From Ignavibacteriaceae bacterium (lineage in GTDB: Bacteria; Bacteroidota; Ignavibacteria; Ignavibacteriales; Ignavibacteriaceae): a stretch of DNA of 6,093 nucleotides. The translations under genes were made by a program, and so were the position numbers. Location of the stretch: assembly GCA_031292465.1 (NCBI GenBank), contig JARLHB010000330.1:1-6093 (forward strand), read 5' to 3'. Shown piece by piece: positions 5,271 to 6,093 of this stretch (position 1 is the stretch's first letter; the number at the start of each line of letters is the position of its first letter). The notes under the pieces were generated by a model. It saw only the letters and a program-made list of their open reading frames with translations. It was not told the origin of the DNA and searched no databases.

Positions 5271-6093
5271 ATGAAAACTAAATTTATGACATTGCTTGCC
5301 CTCCTAATAGCAATACTAGGTGGAGCTGCATCAGCTCAGGTGCAGTTAAACGGCGCCGGCGCAACTTTCCCGGGTGTTATTTATTCAAAATGGTTTGATG
5401 TTTATAAACAGAATACCGGCGTTCAGATTAATTATCAGGCTATCGGAAGCGGCGCAGGAATTAAACAGGTTACGGAAGGTACAGTAGATTTTGGCGCAAG
5501 CGACGGCCCTATGTCTGAAGAACAATTAAAAGACGCGCAGAGTAAACGCGGTACAGAAATCTTGCATATACCTACAGTAATGGGCGGTATAGTATTAAGC
5601 TATAATCTTCCTTCTGTAAGCAAAAAATTAAAGCTTGACGGAAAAACTATAGCAGATATTTTCCTTGGAAAAATTACCAAATGGGATGATGCTAAAATTA
5701 AAGCATTAAATCCGGGTGTATCTCTTCCTAATAAAGCAATCTTAGTTGCTCACCGTTCTGATGGAAGCGGTACAACATTTATCTTCACAAATTATCTAAG
5801 CAAAGTAAGCTCAGACTGGAAAAGCAAAGTCGGCAACAATACTTCAGTAAACTGGCCTGTCGGTTTAGGCGGTAAAGGCAATGACGGAGTTGCAGGTTTA
5901 ATAAAACAAACTGAAGGTGCGTTAGGATATGTAGAACTTGCATATGCAGTTCAAAATAAATTGCCTTATGCGTATCTAAAGAATAAATCTGGTAATTTTG
6001 TAGATGCAAATTTTAATACTGTTACGGAAGCAGCTGCAGGTGCAGTTAAGAATATGCCGTCTGATCTTAGAGCAATTATAACAGATTCAGACG
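5271..6093 (+). CDS. pstS: Phosphate ABC transporter substrate-binding protein PstS (3' end cut off)
   Basis: The gene starts with the ATG at 5271, 9 nt after an AAAGG ribosome site, and is open to the window end: 274 codons, with roughly 50-80 more expected. PstS captures inorganic phosphate in the periplasm and hands it to PstCAB. The signal peptide covers residues 1-22 (AASA|Q) and has no lipobox Cys, so this is a soluble periplasmic form as in E. coli. All phosphate-binding blocks are present: GAGATFP (28-34), IGSGAG (58-63), DFGASDGPM (73-81, Asp78 equivalent to E. coli Asp56) and HRSDGSGTT (161-169, Arg162, Asp164, Ser166, Gly167 and Thr168 equivalent to Arg135, Asp137, Ser139, Gly140 and Thr141). 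WPVGLGGKGNDGVAGLI and GALGYVELAYA are further family blocks. It follows the porin by 56 nt without a terminator, so both are probably transcribed from the Pho-box promoter, with pstC, pstA and pstB expected beyond the window. Confidence 0.97.
   Translation, partial: MKTKFMTLLALLIAILGGAASAQVQLNGAGATFPGVIYSKWFDVYKQNTGVQINYQAIGSGAGIKQVTEGTVDFGASDGPMSEEQLKDAQSKRGTEILHIPTVMGGIVLSYNLPSVSKKLKLDGKTIADIFLGKITKWDDAKIKALNPGVSLPNKAILVAHRSDGSGTTFIFTNYLSKVSSDWKSKVGNNTSVNWPVGLGGKGNDGVAGLIKQTEGALGYVELAYAVQNKLPYAYLKNKSGNFVDANFNTVTEAAAGAVKNMPSDLRAIITDSD

Noticed and set aside
5785..6009. Minus-strand frame of 74 codons
   Set aside because: It is antisense to pstS, whose frame is fully supported by family motifs.
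1..6093. CRISPR array, tRNA or rRNA gene, insertion sequence
   Set aside because: No repeat-spacer pattern, no cloverleaf, no transposase frame and no terminal inverted repeats were found on reading both strands.

Overview
The window looks like a chromosomal segment from a member of the Bacteroidota / Ignavibacteriota (FCB) group. This rests on overall look, not on a marker gene: AT-rich spacers, Sec signal peptides ending in -HAQ or -NAQ, two predicted outer-membrane beta-barrels, mostly weak Shine-Dalgarno sites, and a PstS without a lipobox. The phylum assignment is an inference.

Layout. (1) Positions 1-650, plus strand: the 3' end of an EnvC/NlpD-like LytM (M23) protein, with a charged helical stretch followed by a LytM domain whose metal site is degenerate. 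(2) Positions 659-2237, minus strand: a tight two-gene cassette. tcmP (three-Cys-motif partner, a Rossmann methyltransferase-like protein) is followed after 1 nt by a DUF5131 / phage Gp37-Gp68 family protein with a C-x6-C-x2-C cluster. The cassette is clearly more AT-rich than the M23 gene and ends 8 nt from that gene's stop codon, which suggests an inserted accessory module of unknown function. (3) Positions 2238-2593: a 356-nt divergent intergenic region with a 16-bp near-palindrome and one possible Bacteroidota-type -7 element. (4) Positions 2594-3925, plus strand: a secreted 443-residue probable beta-barrel protein of unknown role, closed by a perfect 10-bp hairpin. (5) Positions 3977-6093: a phosphate-starvation locus. 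Four 7-bp repeats (CTTAACA or CGTAACA) spaced exactly 11 bp apart form a Pho box upstream of an OprO/OprP-like porin gene and pstS, which runs off the window end.

How the genes work together. The porin (outer-membrane entry) and PstS (periplasmic phosphate capture) form a likely PhoB/PhoP-controlled uptake operon, probably continuing into pstC/pstA/pstB beyond the window. The tcmP-DUF5131 pair is the most enigmatic part: both protein families are recognisable, but I know of no established biochemical function for the pair. The M23 protein probably acts in cell-wall remodelling, as an amidase activator and not as a peptidase, and has no visible link to the other genes.
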